Shown here: positions 53,577 to 63,193 of the stretch, one piece after another
How the letters are laid out: every line of letters begins with the position of its first letter
Numbering within the stretch: the stretch's first letter is position 1
Assembly: GCA_013399895.1 (NCBI GenBank)
Contig: VXBA01003240.1
Coordinates: forward strand, 62,001 to 126,000
Reading direction: 5' to 3'
Length of the DNA: 64,000 nucleotides
Origin: Serilophus lunatus
Taxonomy: Eukaryota; Chordata; Aves; Passeriformes; Eurylaimidae
Translations under genes and position numbers: made by a program
Notes under the pieces: model-generated
What the model was told of the DNA's origin: nothing
Databases searched by the model: none
What the model saw: only the letters and a program-made list of their open reading frames with translations

Positions 53577-53715
53577 AGGCAGGGCCGGGGAAGGGACAGG
53601 GAAGACACGGGGAAAGAACAGGGAAGGCACGTGGAAGGGACAGGGAAAGGGACGGGGAAGGGGTAGGGAAGGGACAGGGAAGGCAGAGGGCAGGGACAGG
53701 GAAGGCGCGGGGAAG
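53577..53715 (+). repeat. GGGAAGG/GGGACA polypurine minisatellite
   Basis: Roughly 140 bp of G/A-rich tandem units on the plus strand (GGGACAGGGAAGG-like), broken on the right by an assembly gap. Many runs of three or more G make it a G-quadruplex candidate between the two promoters. Confidence 0.9.
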
Positions 53716-53729
53716 NNNNNNNNNNNNNN
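53716..53729. other. Assembly gap (14 N)
   Basis: Fourteen N at the edge of the polypurine minisatellite; the true repeat length here is unknown. Confidence 1.
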
Positions 53730-53855
53730 AGGGTCACGGCCGCCCCCCGTGTCCGGCCCGGGCAGCGCACGCCCCCTGCCGGCCCCGCGCGGCGCCGCAC
53801 GCGTCCGCCGAGCGCGCTCTGGGCGCCCGGCGTTGTTCTCACGTCACCGCCGGTG

Positions 53856-53863
53856 TGACGTCA
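53856..53863. promoter_or_regulatory. RBIS: Perfect CRE (TGACGTCA)
   Basis: Canonical palindromic CREB/ATF site 28 bp upstream of the RBIS ATG, with a half-site-like TCACGTCACC about 20 bp further upstream (53,839-53,848). Consistent with a housekeeping CRE-type promoter; binding is inference. Confidence 0.75.
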
Positions 53864-53891
53864 CCCGCCCGCCGCCCCCGGAGCCGCCGCC

Positions 53892-54008
53892 ATGGGGAAG
53901 AGCCGCGGCGGGGCCGCCAAGGCCGGCAGCGTGTTCGGCATCGCCCGCAGCGTCCGCAGGGCCAAGGCCAAGGGCAAGGCTCGGCCCGTCACCTCCGCGC
54001 TGAAGCAG
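53892..54008 (+). CDS. RBIS: RBIS coding exon 1
   Basis: 117 bp, 39 codons, from MGKSRGG to ALKQ, donor CAG|GTGAGA. GC-rich inside the CpG island. Confidence 0.95.
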
Positions 54009-57000
54009 GTGAGAGCCGCGGCGGGGGCAGGCGGCGGGGCCGTCCCGCCGTTGGAAGGCCTCGGCCCGGCGCGCATTTCTGCTCCCAGCGCTCTTTGGGG
54101 GCGGAGGAGGCGCTCGGGACTCATTAAATCCATCTGGTTTTGGGACAGTGCGTGTCTGAGCACAGAATGGCAAAGTGCACGTTTTCAGCCTAAAGTCAGG
54201 GTTAGGTGCGGATGTCGCCATCTGCAGAAAGAGAAGGGCAAAAGTTTATTTGACTCATCTGCAGGCTTGCACCGCAGAAGATTTCCAGCAATTCCTCTTG
54301 ACGGGTGCAATTTGGGAAGTGTCTGATGGCATCTCAGTGTATCCAAGGGAATGCGATGCCAAAGGCGGGCATCGGCAGTGTCGGGAGTTCGCGCTCACCG
54401 GGCCGCATTGGCAGGACGTCCTGCTCCTTTCCATCATCCTTCCAAGCCCAGCCCCCTCGGCCAGGCGCCGAGCTCTGTTCCTGCAGCTCTCCTTGATGAA
54501 CTCATCACCCGCTATGTGATCCAACTTGCTAAGTCATCAGGAAAAGCAACTAAAAATGCATTTTGGATTTCTATGGGCTGGGGGTTGAATAAACTTAATT
54601 ACGAATGGATGCAAAGAGAAACATTTTGATGGGGAAGAACCAGAAATGATGGAGCTTTTTCTGCTTGGAGTATCTGCCTCAGCTTTCAGGTAAAGCCGTG
54701 ACAGTGAGATGCAGTGAACAGATCTAGGAGTGCACGCTGCTGTATGTTTTGCTCTTAATTCCTCTTTGACCCCTTCTTGCACTTTACAAGGACTGTGTTG
54801 CTCTGCAGAGGCTTCTGTGAGCCGATTTAACACACTAAAGCAGTGAATAAGTAAAGAAGCAAAAACCTTTTAGTGTCAGGAGAGGAGCACAGCCTGGAGG
54901 AGGGAGAGAATGGGTCGTGGAGATGGGAGCAATGCAGGGGAAGAGGGATGGGGGTGATGTAAGGAAGAGTTTTGCTATTGGTAACAGTGAGTCATTACAC
55001 AGTGTCTTCCCTCAAACCCTGCCCGAGTGTGTTCTGCTGAGAGTCCAGCTGTCCCTCTAGGAAGGCATCTGGTAGTAAAAACAAGTAATAAAAGTAGAAC
55101 GTTACTGGCTTATTGTTCCTCTTTGATGCAGCTGCAGTCTGCAAAAGACACTCAAATTTCCTCCTCCAAGCCAAAGCCACTTGGCAAACTAATCTGGTGT
55201 ACAGACAGGAATGTGACAAATTTTGGAAGTAACAATTTCACATTGCTGGCGTTGCACCTCCTCATAGTCTACAGTGTTCTGTATAATAAAGGGAGAAACA
55301 GGTTTAAAATCATATTCATGAAAAGTCATTAGCTTATTAGGAGTAAAATTTTATTCTCTGTGTTTGAAGCTGTATTTTTTAATGCATTAAGCCTTTGGGC
55401 TTAATGGGACTTACTTGCCATTAAGCAGTGTAGGAAGACGCTCAGAAAAATTGTTAAAAGACATTGATTCTTTAATAGTTAAAATCCCACTATAACTATT
55501 CAGACAACTTTTGATGTAGATACCCATGCTGGCTATGGAACCTCTTTGGGCAGAGGAGACCTGCCTGAGTAGCTGAGGATACCAGGTATCGAAACTGGCT
55601 GGATCCTTTTAACACCCCTGTGAAGCTGGAAGATGGTGACAAGCCATGGTGGGAAACCCAAGATCTTTGTACATTCCATGACCCACAGTCCATCCACTTC
55701 GATTGGAGATAGGAGCTGGGTCTGTCCAAGTTATTACAGATTAAAGTGCCAATCTGAGTAGGCCTGTTTTGTCACCCTCTGGCCACTGCTTTCTTAATAC
55801 TGGTTCTATTGGTCACTTCAAATAAGTGGAATTATTGTTAATGTAAACATGCTCTGAAATTGTAGAGGCTTTAAAAGAAAAATGAATATATGTAACCATT
55901 CATGGTTTGCTTCCACCTGTGTAAATTGCTGAGAGGTTAATTACAGAGGTAGCCTTTGGAACAGCAGTAGGTATCCTGAAATTTGGGGTTGCCTGAAGAC
56001 CTGTAAGTGTGCTTCTGGATAATTGCACCCACAGCACAGCACATGTCTGTATTTTAGCTCCTTCCCTTTAAAAACAATCATCTTTGATGAAATAACTTAC
56101 AAAGGCAGACATGAGAGGCAGAGATGCCCAGAGATACACATCCTGGTCTGCTCCAGCCGCAGAGTTTCTTTAAATACCGTGGCAAAATCTGGTACACATT
56201 GTTGGCCAGCAAGTATGATGCAAGGTGTGATGTTGAAAGGCAAACTACTAGAAGAGATTCAAAATGGTAAAATCATTTACACATTGTATGGGGTTTGAGG
56301 GGCTACAGGGGTGACTTTGTGAGGAGTTGTCAGGTGGTTTCCCCCATGTCTGGCAGAGCCAATGCCAGCTGGCTCCAGGATGGACCTGCCACTGGCCAAG
56401 CCCGAGCCCATCAGTGACTGGCAACGCCTCTGGAATAATGTAGTTGAGAAGGAGGAGGTACATCTGCACACCACCACAGCAGTCAGAACAGAGGAGTGAG
56501 AATTTTTAAGAGAAATACCTCTGCAGACACCAAGGTCAGTGGAGAAAGAACAGATGTTCCAGGTGTCAGAACACAGATTCCCTTGCAGCCTGTGGTGAAG
56601 ACCATGGTAAGGCAGGCTTTGCCCCAGCAGCCAGTGGAGGTCCACCGTTGGAGCAGATACCCATCTGCAGCCCCCATGCTGGAGCAGGTGGGTGCCTGAA
56701 GGAGGCTGTGACCCTGTGGGAAGCCTGTGCTGGAGCAGCCTCCTGGGAGGACCAGTTGGCCTGTGGATAGAGGAGCCCATGCTGGAGCAGGCTTGTCACA
56801 GGATCTGGGACCCTTCAAGGGACCCACGCTGGAGCAGCTGTTCCTGAAGGACTGCACCCTGTGGAGGAGACCCATGCTGCAGCAGTTTGTGAAGAACTGC
56901 ACCCTGTGGGAAGAACTCCCATTGGAGAAGGACATGCAGGACTGTATCCCATGGGAGAGATCTCACGCTGGAGGCAGGGACAGAGTGTGAAGGGTTCTTC

Positions 57001-58591
57001 TGACTGCAGTCCCCGTCCCTTTGTGCCACTAGGGTGGCAGAGGTAGAGAAGTTGAGCCTTGGAAGAAGGGAGGGGTAGATAGCCATGTGACACTGGCTGC
57101 ATAATATTTGCACAAAAATCGGTTGAATTTTTCTTAAAAATGCCAATGTGTGTTTTTCCCCCCCCAGATAAACATTAAAAATGCTGAAAAAGTTAGCACA
57201 ATAAATAAAGCATTTGCTGAAGTTCAGAAAGAAGTACATCAACTATCAGAAGGTACCACAGCAGAACCTCAGAAGAACCATCAGGTAATTTCCTTTTGTA
57301 AAAATCTGAGGAGGAATATGAAAGGAATGTGTGTTTAAAGCATTGTATTCTGGCTGTGAGACTGCAAGCAATTAATGCAGTTACTTTAAAGTTATAAACC
57401 CAGTTTTATTAATTTCATTTGCGTGGTAATGCTGAAACTTGGTTAGCATGTTCCAGTGGTGTATAACTACTAGAGAGAGAAGATGGGTAGCCACGCTGAA
57501 GCATGCTTCCAAAACATACTCTTAAATTACATTCTATCTGTTTTTTAATTATTTTTTTAAAGTTAAACCCAGGTCCAGCTCCTTAAGACTTGTGTCTCCC
57601 CATGAAGAGACACAGAGGGTGAACATGGCTTTTCCCTACCTGAAGCACCTGACAGTGCTTTGAAAGAAACAGCTCTGCCTCTGTTCCTCATGCCTAAGCC
57701 CTCATATTCCCTCATCAGAAGTACCACTATCTGAAACAGCAACTTCTGTACTAGAGGGTTTTGCCTGCAGTGCTTAGGGTTCAAGACAGTGTTTCACTTG
57801 TCTTCCTTTGTCTAGATTTTTTTATACAGGGCTACGTGCAGTCTGGCACAAGAATTAATTCAGAGTTTAAGTCCTGCCAAGTTCCCTCATATAAACTCTT
57901 CATGCTGAGGACTCCTGATGCCCTGAGCAGTTTCAGGGAGAGAGAAAGCAGTGGGCCAGGATAAGGTACAGATGAATCTGTCCTGGCTCTTGGGAGAAGG
58001 AGTGGACATGAGTTCAGTGTTACTTACTGTGCCTGAAGTGGCTGAGAGTGACAAAAAGAGTGTCAAATACCTTAAGGAGAGGCTGAGGGAAAAATGAAAT
58101 ATAAGTGACAGTGCTGCCAGTACAGGATGTGGCCAAGCAAGGATTTCAAGACAGGTGGTGCCAGCAGCCCTGTCCCTGCTGGACTGTTATTTATTCCTCC
58201 AAGAATTTTAACTTTACCCACTGCTCCATGATTACTCAAGCTGCAATAGTATTTTCTCCAAAGTTGCAGAAGTGTTGAGAGGAGTTCTGAACTAAAAGCT
58301 GAGCCTATTTCAGTTGGGCCATGTATGTTTTTACTGGCATGACACTGTCTCTCTTCTGCAGCATAAAGTATTGTCAGTTTATCTGTCAGGTTTAGTGAAT
58401 CCTGTAAAATTAGCCTAAATTAAATACATAAAAGACAAACTAATAATCTAGGCAATAGGTATTTATTAGTTTGACTAATAAAAAGAAATTGCTTTCTACT
58501 TGAAACAAACTTCTTTTTTCAGGTTTCCACAAATGTGGAAGAGGAACCAGCAAATGTGGATGCTGCTACAACCCTACTATCTCAGCTGTAA
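53892..58591 (+). CDS. RBIS: Ribosomal biogenesis factor (C8orf59), 3 coding exons
   Basis: Small basic nucleolar protein needed for efficient ribosome production (known for human RBIS). Coding exons 53,892-54,008, 57,168-57,284 and 58,523-58,591 give exactly 100 residues, the human length. Exon 1 is rich in Lys/Arg (RSVRRAKAKGKARPVTSALK), like human KAKNKAKPVTTNLKK. Exon 2 reads INIKNAEKVSTINKAFAEVQ then KE, against human INIMNEEKVNRVNKAFVNVQKE. Exon 3 ends NVDAATTLLSQL, against NVDEATRLMALL. All junctions are GT-AG in phase 0. The start ATG sits in GCCGCCGCCATGG, an excellent Kozak context. Neighbours: divergent from CA13, convergent with E2F5, exactly the mammalian arrangement. Intron 1 carries an LTR. 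Confidence 0.96.
54009..56275. other. RBIS intron 1, unique part
   Basis: No further exon, small RNA or repeat recognised between the CpG island and the LTR. Open frames at the left end (54,175-54,519 and similar) lie in GC-rich intron start and have no homology I recognise. Confidence 0.5.
56286..57085 (+). mobile_element. ERV-type LTR, 3'-truncated, in RBIS intron 1
   Basis: Second copy of the family at 49,997-51,050, same orientation. It starts near 56,286 with a diverged terminal segment and shares 'agccaatgccagctggctcc', 'gtgaggcagg'-type and 'tgggaagaactcccattgga' modules. It stops around 57,085, lacking the AATAAA-containing 3' part. No retroviral genes; open frames within are LTR sequence. 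Confidence 0.8.
57168..57284 (+). CDS. RBIS: RBIS coding exon 2
   Basis: 117 bp, 39 codons, INIKNAEKVSTINKAF through KNHQ. Strong polypyrimidine acceptor (TTTTTCCCCCCCCAG) and donor CAG|GTAATT. Confidence 0.96.
57285..58522. other. RBIS intron 2
   Basis: No exon, repeat or RNA gene recognised. Confidence 0.5.
58523..58591 (+). CDS. RBIS: RBIS coding exon 3 and stop
   Basis: 69 bp, VSTNVEEEPANVDAATTLLS then QL and TAA; acceptor TTTTTTCAG. The acidic NVDxAT.LL ending is the conserved C-terminus. Confidence 0.95.
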   Translation, partial: VSTNVEEEPANVDAATTLLSQL

Positions 58592-58661
58592 TGCATAATG
58601 GACAATGGAGAGATTGCAAGAAATGAAAGATCACAAATACTGATGACTTTGTTTGCACAAT

Positions 58662-58670
58662 TTTATTAAA
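58662..58670. terminator. Overlapping poly(A) signals for RBIS and E2F5
   Basis: TTTATTAAA gives ATTAAA on plus (58,665-58,670; RBIS, about 75 bp past the stop) and AATAAA on minus (58,667-58,662; E2F5, about 600 bp past its stop). No better E2F5 hexamer is seen between its stop and here. Use of both is inference. Confidence 0.6.
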
Positions 58671-59267
58671 AAAAATCTTGTTAATATACAAGTATTGGCA
58701 CACTTTAATACAAACTACAAACAGACCTTTCCTATCATCTAGGAAAGTGGAATGTCAGAAGTCAGTGTGAGAAACTTAAAGTGCTAAAACAGAAGGCACT
58801 TCACAAAATTGGTTCACTGAAACAATTTAGCATAACAAGTTGATACCCTTCACTTTTCAACTTGGCAGTGAAAGCTTCAAAATTCTTTGAAAAGTTAACA
58901 AAAGAATATAGAAAGCTTCTTGGCAGTAAAGCTTCAAAGAAAACGCTGTTAACTGTGAGCAAGAAGCCTAATCATTTTTGAGAAAATGATCAAAAGGCTG
59001 TATTTTCACTTTTCTTACTATAGAAAGCTCCAGATAATTGGATTACACAGAGAAGACTGAGGTGAAAAAGTGCCAGAATTTTTGATATGAGCCCTTTTTT
59101 CTTGTTCTCGAATTCGTTTTGTGAAGTAGTTAAAGGAAGCAAAAGGAAATATACTCCCAGAGTCAGTGAACTAAGAAGTTATACATTCATTATTCAAATA
59201 CTCAGGTTATGAGGAAGTCTAGAATGTTATAGTTAGAGGTAGATAAGTAGTCTGGTTGACACAATAT

Positions 59268-59377
59268 CTAGTAATTTAGTATCTGCACATCAAAGAGATC
59301 ACAGACTCCTTCATTATCATCCAGGTTAAAGTTGTAGTCATCTCCGGGAGTAGGAGAGAGTCGTAAGAGAGGAAAAA
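59268..59377 (-). CDS. E2F5: E2F5 terminal coding exon, pocket-binding domain
   Basis: 110 bp: FPLLRLSPTPGDDYNFNLDD, NEGVCDLFDVQILNY and TAG. The LDDNEGVCDLFD motif is the pocket-protein-binding and transactivation core. Acceptor TTTACAG. Confidence 0.97.
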
Positions 59378-62300
59378 CTGTAAAGCAGGAATAGTTTAGT
59401 TTAAATTAAACACTTCTGGAATATCATCCCTATCTCATAATTCAGTATGTTTGTCATCACCATTATCAAGGTTAGTCTTCAAAATTAAAATAGTCTTGAT
59501 AATCTGACAAGCACGCTAGGATACATACCGTGCGTATCTGTACTGCATTCAAACTAAGGCAGTAAGTGACATGGCTAACATTTTTTGCTTGATAGTTTAA
59601 GTGAGCTTGTCGGAATGGATTGACAGCTGTGGAATACAGGTTTAATTTCTCCTGAGCAGCTTTTGAAAATTTTCACCAGAAAGCCATAATTTAAATTTAT
59701 GTTCCATTGTCATGTTACAATATTGCATGGATCTGCCTTCAAGTAAGTAAGGAAGTTACCATTACCCTATTTGACAGAGGGGAAATGGAGGCTAGCAGTT
59801 CTGTGCACTGCATTTCAAGCTTGGACTTGAAGCTGTCTTTCTGGGGGGAAAGCAAGTAAAAGAAGCCTCAGCCCTCATGCTGCACTGCAGGAACACGGTG
59901 TAGATGAGTTGGGCGTGCTGTGGAGTCTGTTTCCATTTGAATCATGTAGTGGCACATTCACAGAATCCCATCTTGCCCCTTGGATCTTATAATTACATGT
60001 CTCTGTAGATGAGCCCCGAGGTTGTCTGCTCAAAGGGCACAGGCTGCTTCCAGAGCACAGGACAAAAGGAACAATGCCAGAGTTCACCTCTTTGCCTGGC
60101 ACCTCAGAGACACAGAGCAGAGAGGCAGGGAGCACATGAACTTAGTAACTGTGGTTCAGTGCTGCACTTATAAATTTTTAAGTCCACTGAGGTGCAAGAG
60201 CAGAAGTAAGTGACGTTTTTTCTATCAGTGCACCACACCTGGCTATGTATCAGTTTGCACGGAGGCATGTAACCATGTTCTTAAATATTTATTTAAAACA
60301 CCTGCAGGAAGCCTTAGGCAGAACAGAATTAAAAGGTTTTTTGTTTGGTTTTTTCCTTAAGGCAGTGCACTAGACATCAGCCTATTATTTCTTTCTGTCC
60401 AAATTAAGAACTGGTGAGTTACTCATGCATGTAAGTGCTTGTTGGGTTAAGGTTTTCATATTCTTACTGTTAAACTGTTGTAGGGGATAGAAAGGGGAGC
60501 AAAGACAAGAATGACAGAGGAGGCAACACGGGAAAGTAGTTTCATACTGACTTGTCATCAGATTTAACAGATGTCTCCTAAGTGCTGTTCACACAAAAAC
60601 CATGCTGCTACTTGTGGTATTAGAAAAGATGCTAAATACTTACCATCAGAAGACATAAGTTCATCAATAATATCCCCACTGATATTTCCTGTGAAAGACA
60701 GGAGCACATACTTTATATATGTGGTGTTTTTTTTAATATGTGTTTCTAGAAGTGAACACATACTCTGCATTAAAACACTAAATTGCAAAGTACAGTATGG
60801 CTTGTGCAGTGCAGGAGCTGCAGAGATAGCGTGCGATGTATGTGTAAAATATGTTTTTTATGGCTCAGTTTTCCCAATACATTTCTCCCATTGATCTTGT
60901 ATATCCCTAGAGCCATATACGACGTGAAGCTTATTTGGTGGCAGGGAAGCTCATTTGCTCAAAATGAGTTTGCTACTCAGAGCTGGCTCAGTGGCTTCAC
61001 TAGGAGATAAACAGAGGCCTGTCATTTCCTCTGTGTAACTCACTGGTAACTTGGTCACAAAGAAGGGCTCAGGAAACCAGCATAAACATTTGAACAGGAA
61101 CTACGGCTTCCTACCTGCGGGCTCCTCCATCTTTGCAATGTCAAATGAGTTCGGCTTGAGAATACAGTTGACATCCAGAGGCAGCAAGCTCTGGTAGTCA
61201 CTGGAGCTGGCTGAGGCTTGGGCACTGTCTCCTGAAAGGCTGGGGTACAGCACTGGCTCTGGAAGGCTGGAGTAAGGGGCTGCAGGGGCTGTGCTGTCCC
61301 GCTGCACACTGACATCTACATGGACAGAAAGGCACGTTAAAGTCTGTTACAGAGACATGGAACACAAAGCACCTGCACCTGGCTTCACATTTTGAGAACA
61401 TGGCCAATGTCTGGGGTCAGGTGAGAGGAGTCTCCCCCTTCCAGGGTCACAGGCACAATTTAGTTAATTGTTAAAGGTTGATAAATGTTAATCAGGACCC
61501 CTTAGAAATGCAATTATAATAGTCCTATTAACCTAGTATTACTATGGAAAAAATACCCGATATTCAAGCAGTCTCTCACTGTGTGGAAGAAGGTAAGTGA
61601 CCTTGTGACACAAGAGCTGGAACTGGTGCCTGTACTGTCAGTCGCACTAAAAGGTACATGTTCAAATCAGATCCTCCATCAGAGGTTTGCAGTTTTGCTC
61701 TATACTGCATTCTGGAGAAGCACCTCAAAATAATTAACAGGATTACATCAAAAACCTGTTCAGTGTAAGACAATAAGCTATGAGGGAAGAATCTGTTTCA
61801 CCAAACAGAAGAGGCATCTCTGTAACCTCCTGAGAGACTTTAAGCCTTTGGAGTAGTTTGTCAACAGACAGCTGCCATGCTGTGCAAATTCTTGATCTTT
61901 CCCTTGTCTACCAGCTTTCCTAATGGTTTCTTCTTTCCCTCCAGTTGTCTTCCTCCCCCACCCATTGCAGGTAGGAAAAACCCTGGATCCACCTGATGGT
62001 GTGTCCGCAACTGGTATTTGCGGGAGCTCTCGTCCTTGGTTTAGGTCATGTTCTGGTGGATTTTCAGGAGATGTAGCGGGTTTAAGTGGAGTCGCTGGAG
62101 CTGCAGGTTGAGACGGGGGTTGTGCAAGGTCATCAGGTGGAGGAACTGGAAACACCGTAGGTTTGGAGGAGCTTGATTCTTTATTTATAAGCAGCACATG
62201 GATAGGTCCTGAACTACTTTTAAGATTGATTTGGTATTTCTTCTGTCCATTCTGTCCCTGTAAAGGTGTTACATTATGAAAGTTACTGTTCCTTGAGAAC

Positions 62301-63193
62301 TTGGAACTGTACAAGGTGATGAAGACTAAGATCAGCTGTTTTAGTCCTCAAAAAAAATAAAGCCCAACATCACAGCTGCTAATTTGAGTCCTGTAGAGAA
62401 CCTTACCAGAGATGGACAAAGATAGTACCACTGATCAGCTTCATGGCTCTAGCCTTGGATGCTTTTACGATATTAGACTGTCCTTAGCCTCCCTAAAAAG
62501 AGCTTGTGAAACTTCTCAGGTGAATTTCAGCCTTCTATTAGCACAGTGGCTAGCATGCTTCATATAATGCTCTCTCCCAACTATGTAAATACTATTTTAA
62601 ACTGAGCACTGCAAGAACAAAACAAAAAAAATGGACAGAAGTAAATAATTTGGCCTCCTACTTCAATCTTGCCCATTTAAGCCTTTTGGCTAAAGTGAGA
62701 CTGCAGTCTGTTTCTCTATCCAGTCTAGTATTATGAGACTAAATCTAAAAAGCTTTTTTGTAAAAGATCCATTTTAATGATATAACAGAGAAATCTGACA
62801 AATAAAAGTTGTTGTCAATGAATTCTCAATGGAATTCATGATTATGCATAATTTGGAAAGTTGTAACATTTAAAAGCAAGACAGTAGAAAAGATGGTAAA
62901 CAAACCCACCAGTGTATCTTGGTTTTAATAGAAGACAGAGTAACCATTAGTCTATTTAAGTGTAAAAAACCCACTCTTTCCCATCTGGCCTCTCCCTTCT
63001 CAACTGAAACAATCCTAATCCTTTCCCCCCCTCTTTTGCAAATGGATAGAGGTAAATCCTCCACTCTAATATAGTTCTTTTCCACTGTCCCTGTAGAACA
63101 CCAGGGTAAACAAGAAACCAGTACGTACCATTTCAGGTCTAGGTACTTCTAACTGTGTACCACAAGGTGCTTGAATTGCTAGAAGTGTATCTC
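59268..63193 (-). CDS. E2F5: Transcription factor E2F5, last five coding exons (partial)
   Basis: E2F5 binds E2F sites with a DP partner and recruits p130/p107 to repress cell-cycle genes. In the window, 5' to 3': 63,193-63,129 and 62,257-61,993 (C-terminal part of the dimerisation/marked-box region, [10 protein letters not shown], then GQNGQKKYQINLKS, GPIHVLLINKESSSSKP), 61,315-61,115 (extra Ser/Pro-rich exon), 60,688-60,644 (NISGDIIDELMSSD), 59,377-59,268 (the pocket-binding tail DDYNFNLDDNEGVCDLFD, ending ILNY). Residues match human E2F5 closely except for the extra exon. The winged-helix DNA-binding and leucine-zipper exons lie beyond the right edge. Junction phases are all consistent (1-1 around the last exons). 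Convergent with RBIS. Confidence 0.95.
60644..60688 (-). CDS. E2F5: E2F5 penultimate coding exon
   Basis: 45 bp micro-exon, NISGDIIDELMSSD with split codons at both ends; human SISGDIIDELMSSD. Acceptor TTCACAG, donor ATG|GTAAGT. Confidence 0.96.
61115..61315 (-). CDS. E2F5: E2F5 additional Ser/Pro-rich exon
   Basis: 201 bp, open, phase 1 at both ends, acceptor CATGTAG and donor CAG|GTAGGA. Encodes VSVQRDSTAPAAPYSSLPEP, then a Ser/Ala-rich part and LDVNCILKPNSFDIAKMEEP. Not present in the human E2F5 protein as I recall it. It occupies the place where E2F4 has its Ser-rich linker before the SSELLEELMSSE segment. Skipping it would keep the frame. Confidence 0.8.
61993..62257 (-). CDS. E2F5: E2F5 coding exon, marked-box end and linker
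   Basis: 265 bp. Begins GQNGQKKYQINLKSSSGPIH, VLLINKESSSSKPTVFPVPP (near-identical to human) then a Pro/Ala-rich linker diverged from mammals and ending VADTPS. Acceptor TTTACAG; the donor CAG|GTGGAT is weak but fits the phase. Confidence 0.93.
63129..63193 (-). CDS. E2F5: E2F5 coding exon, dimerisation region
   Basis: 65 bp: [20 protein letters not shown] then M; human [21 protein letters not shown]. Acceptor CATCAG, donor ATG|GTACGT. Confidence 0.95.

Larger units (their letters stand above)
52540..54120. promoter_or_regulatory. CpG island, divergent CA13/RBIS promoter region
   Basis: Sharp switch from AT-rich to very GC- and CpG-rich sequence spanning the first coding exons of CA13 (minus) and RBIS (plus), whose ATGs are about 1,040 bp apart head-to-head. 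No TATA box seen near either start; GC-box-like GGGCGG/CCGCCC motifs are frequent. The long open frames on both strands here are a GC-composition artefact and not genes. Confidence 0.85.

Noticed and set aside
52494..54519. Long overlapping open frames on both strands, up to about 230 codons
   Set aside because: They arise from the GC-rich island and the purine repeat, which have few stop codons; no domain is visible and the real coding exons here are short.
56277..57242. Open frames up to 167 codons on the minus strand
   Set aside because: They are antisense readings of the LTR in RBIS intron 1 and of RBIS exon 2.
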